Of a stretch of 64,000 nucleotides of DNA, positions 63,665 through 64,000 are shown one piece after another. The stretch is from Pseudomonas saliphila (GTDB taxonomy: Bacteria; Pseudomonadota; Gammaproteobacteria; Pseudomonadales; Pseudomonadaceae): positions 62,001-126,000 of the forward strand of contig NZ_VTVA01000010.1 of assembly GCF_008638345.1 (NCBI RefSeq), given 5' to 3'. The position numbers and the translations under genes were made by a program. Numbering within the stretch: position 1 is the first letter of the stretch; the number at the start of each line of letters is the position of its first letter. A model generated the notes under the pieces. It saw only the letters and a program-made list of their open reading frames with translations. It did no database searches and had not been told where the DNA came from.

Positions 63665-64000
63665 TTAAAAGAACATGCCGGTTTCGAGCTGAGCTTCCTC
63701 GCTCATCATGTCGCGGCTCCACGGCGGATCGAAAACCAGGTCTACCTGAACCGTTTCGACGTTGGGCACCCGTTGCACGCGGTACTCCACATCGCCGACC
63801 AATACCGGCCCCATGCCGCAGCCAGGCGCGGTCAGGGTCATTTCAATGTCGACTCGCTTGGCCTGTTGATCAACCTTGACCGAGTACACCAGCCCCAGAT
63901 TGACCAGATCAACCGGAATTTCCGGATCGTAAATAGTGCCCAGTGCTTCCCACACCTGATCCTCACGGATCAGATCATCTTGCGGTTCCGGAAAACTCAG
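63665..64000 (-). CDS. sufT: SufT (DUF59/MIP18) Fe-S assembly protein, C-terminal part (cut by window edge)
   Basis: The minus-strand frame remains open to the right edge (LSFPEPQDDLIREDQVWEAL...), so the start is outside. It contains the DUF59/MIP18 signature: GTIYDPEIPVDLVNLGLVYS, APGCGMGPVLVGDVEYRVQR and DPPWSRDMMSEEAQLETG (Cys in the CGM motif). Likely role in Fe-S cluster maturation. It is the operon partner of sufE. Confidence 0.93.
   Translation of the reverse strand: MSFPEPQDDLIREDQVWEALGTIYDPEIPVDLVNLGLVYSVKVDQQAKRVDIEMTLTAPGCGMGPVLVGDVEYRVQRVPNVETVQVDLVFDPPWSRDMMSEEAQLETGMFF

Overview
The window is chromosomal DNA of a gammaproteobacterium in the family Pseudomonadaceae, probably a denitrifying or NO-respiring marine or halotolerant Pseudomonas/Halopseudomonas-type organism. 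The evidence is gene order: crfX-cmpX-sigX-oprF, and the backbone clpA-clpS / cspD / icd / NUDIX / mnmA-hflD / purB-roxA-GNAT / aceA, both of which match the arrangement I know from P. aeruginosa. I saw no rRNA, tRNA, CRISPR array, insertion sequence or prophage.

Region 1 (1-8.8 kb) is a nitric oxide and low-oxygen module. It holds norQ (cut by the window edge), norB, an unusually long di-heme norC, a small unlisted membrane ORF, nnrS, a short ORF coupled to dnrN, dnrN (di-iron Fe-S repair) and the divergent NO sensor gene norR. The dnrN/norR gap carries three NorR-type boxes (GGT-N7-ACC, one with a mismatch) and a textbook sigma-54 promoter facing dnrN. Downstream of norR is an orphan cbb3 oxidase subunit ccoN with a small membrane partner, under a perfect ANR/FNR box.

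Region 2 (8.8-21 kb) is mixed housekeeping and stress genes: HPP-CBS membrane protein, LysR regulator, two small-molecule exporters (one here, one at 42 kb), YihY, an OmpA lipoprotein with a DUF4398 lipoprotein, glutathione reductase, a TRIC-type channel, a PCu(A)C copper chaperone, a PilZ protein, a Fur-box-preceded 47-residue ORF, dodecin, a CBS protein, YeaD and an exoD-like gene broken by two frameshifts.

Region 3 (21-28.4 kb) is the most accessory-looking part. Two gene-poor stretches flank csbD and lead to a solitary tyrosine recombinase. Just upstream of it are a compound inverted-repeat element and a perfect 15-bp inverted repeat. A bphO-bphP pair (biliverdin synthesis plus a phytochrome-GGDEF light sensor) follows, then an SDR enzyme and thiol peroxidase.

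Region 4 (28.4-56 kb) is conserved core: tamA-tamB (outer-membrane protein/envelope assembly), xthA, clpA/clpS, cspD, icd, NUDIX-mnmA-hflD, an EamA transporter, purB, roxA, aceA, a thioesterase, oprF-sigX-cmpX-crfX, rraA and ppsA. The icd and aceA upstream regions share TGTAGT/ACTACA palindromes, which suggests joint control of the isocitrate branch point.

Region 5 (56-64 kb) holds ppsR (ppsA regulator), a LysR regulator, a Fur-box-controlled TonB-dependent receptor, a Pmp3-type micro-membrane protein, DUF411 and DUF1232 proteins, a membrane diguanylate cyclase, and sufE plus a sufT that is cut by the right edge.
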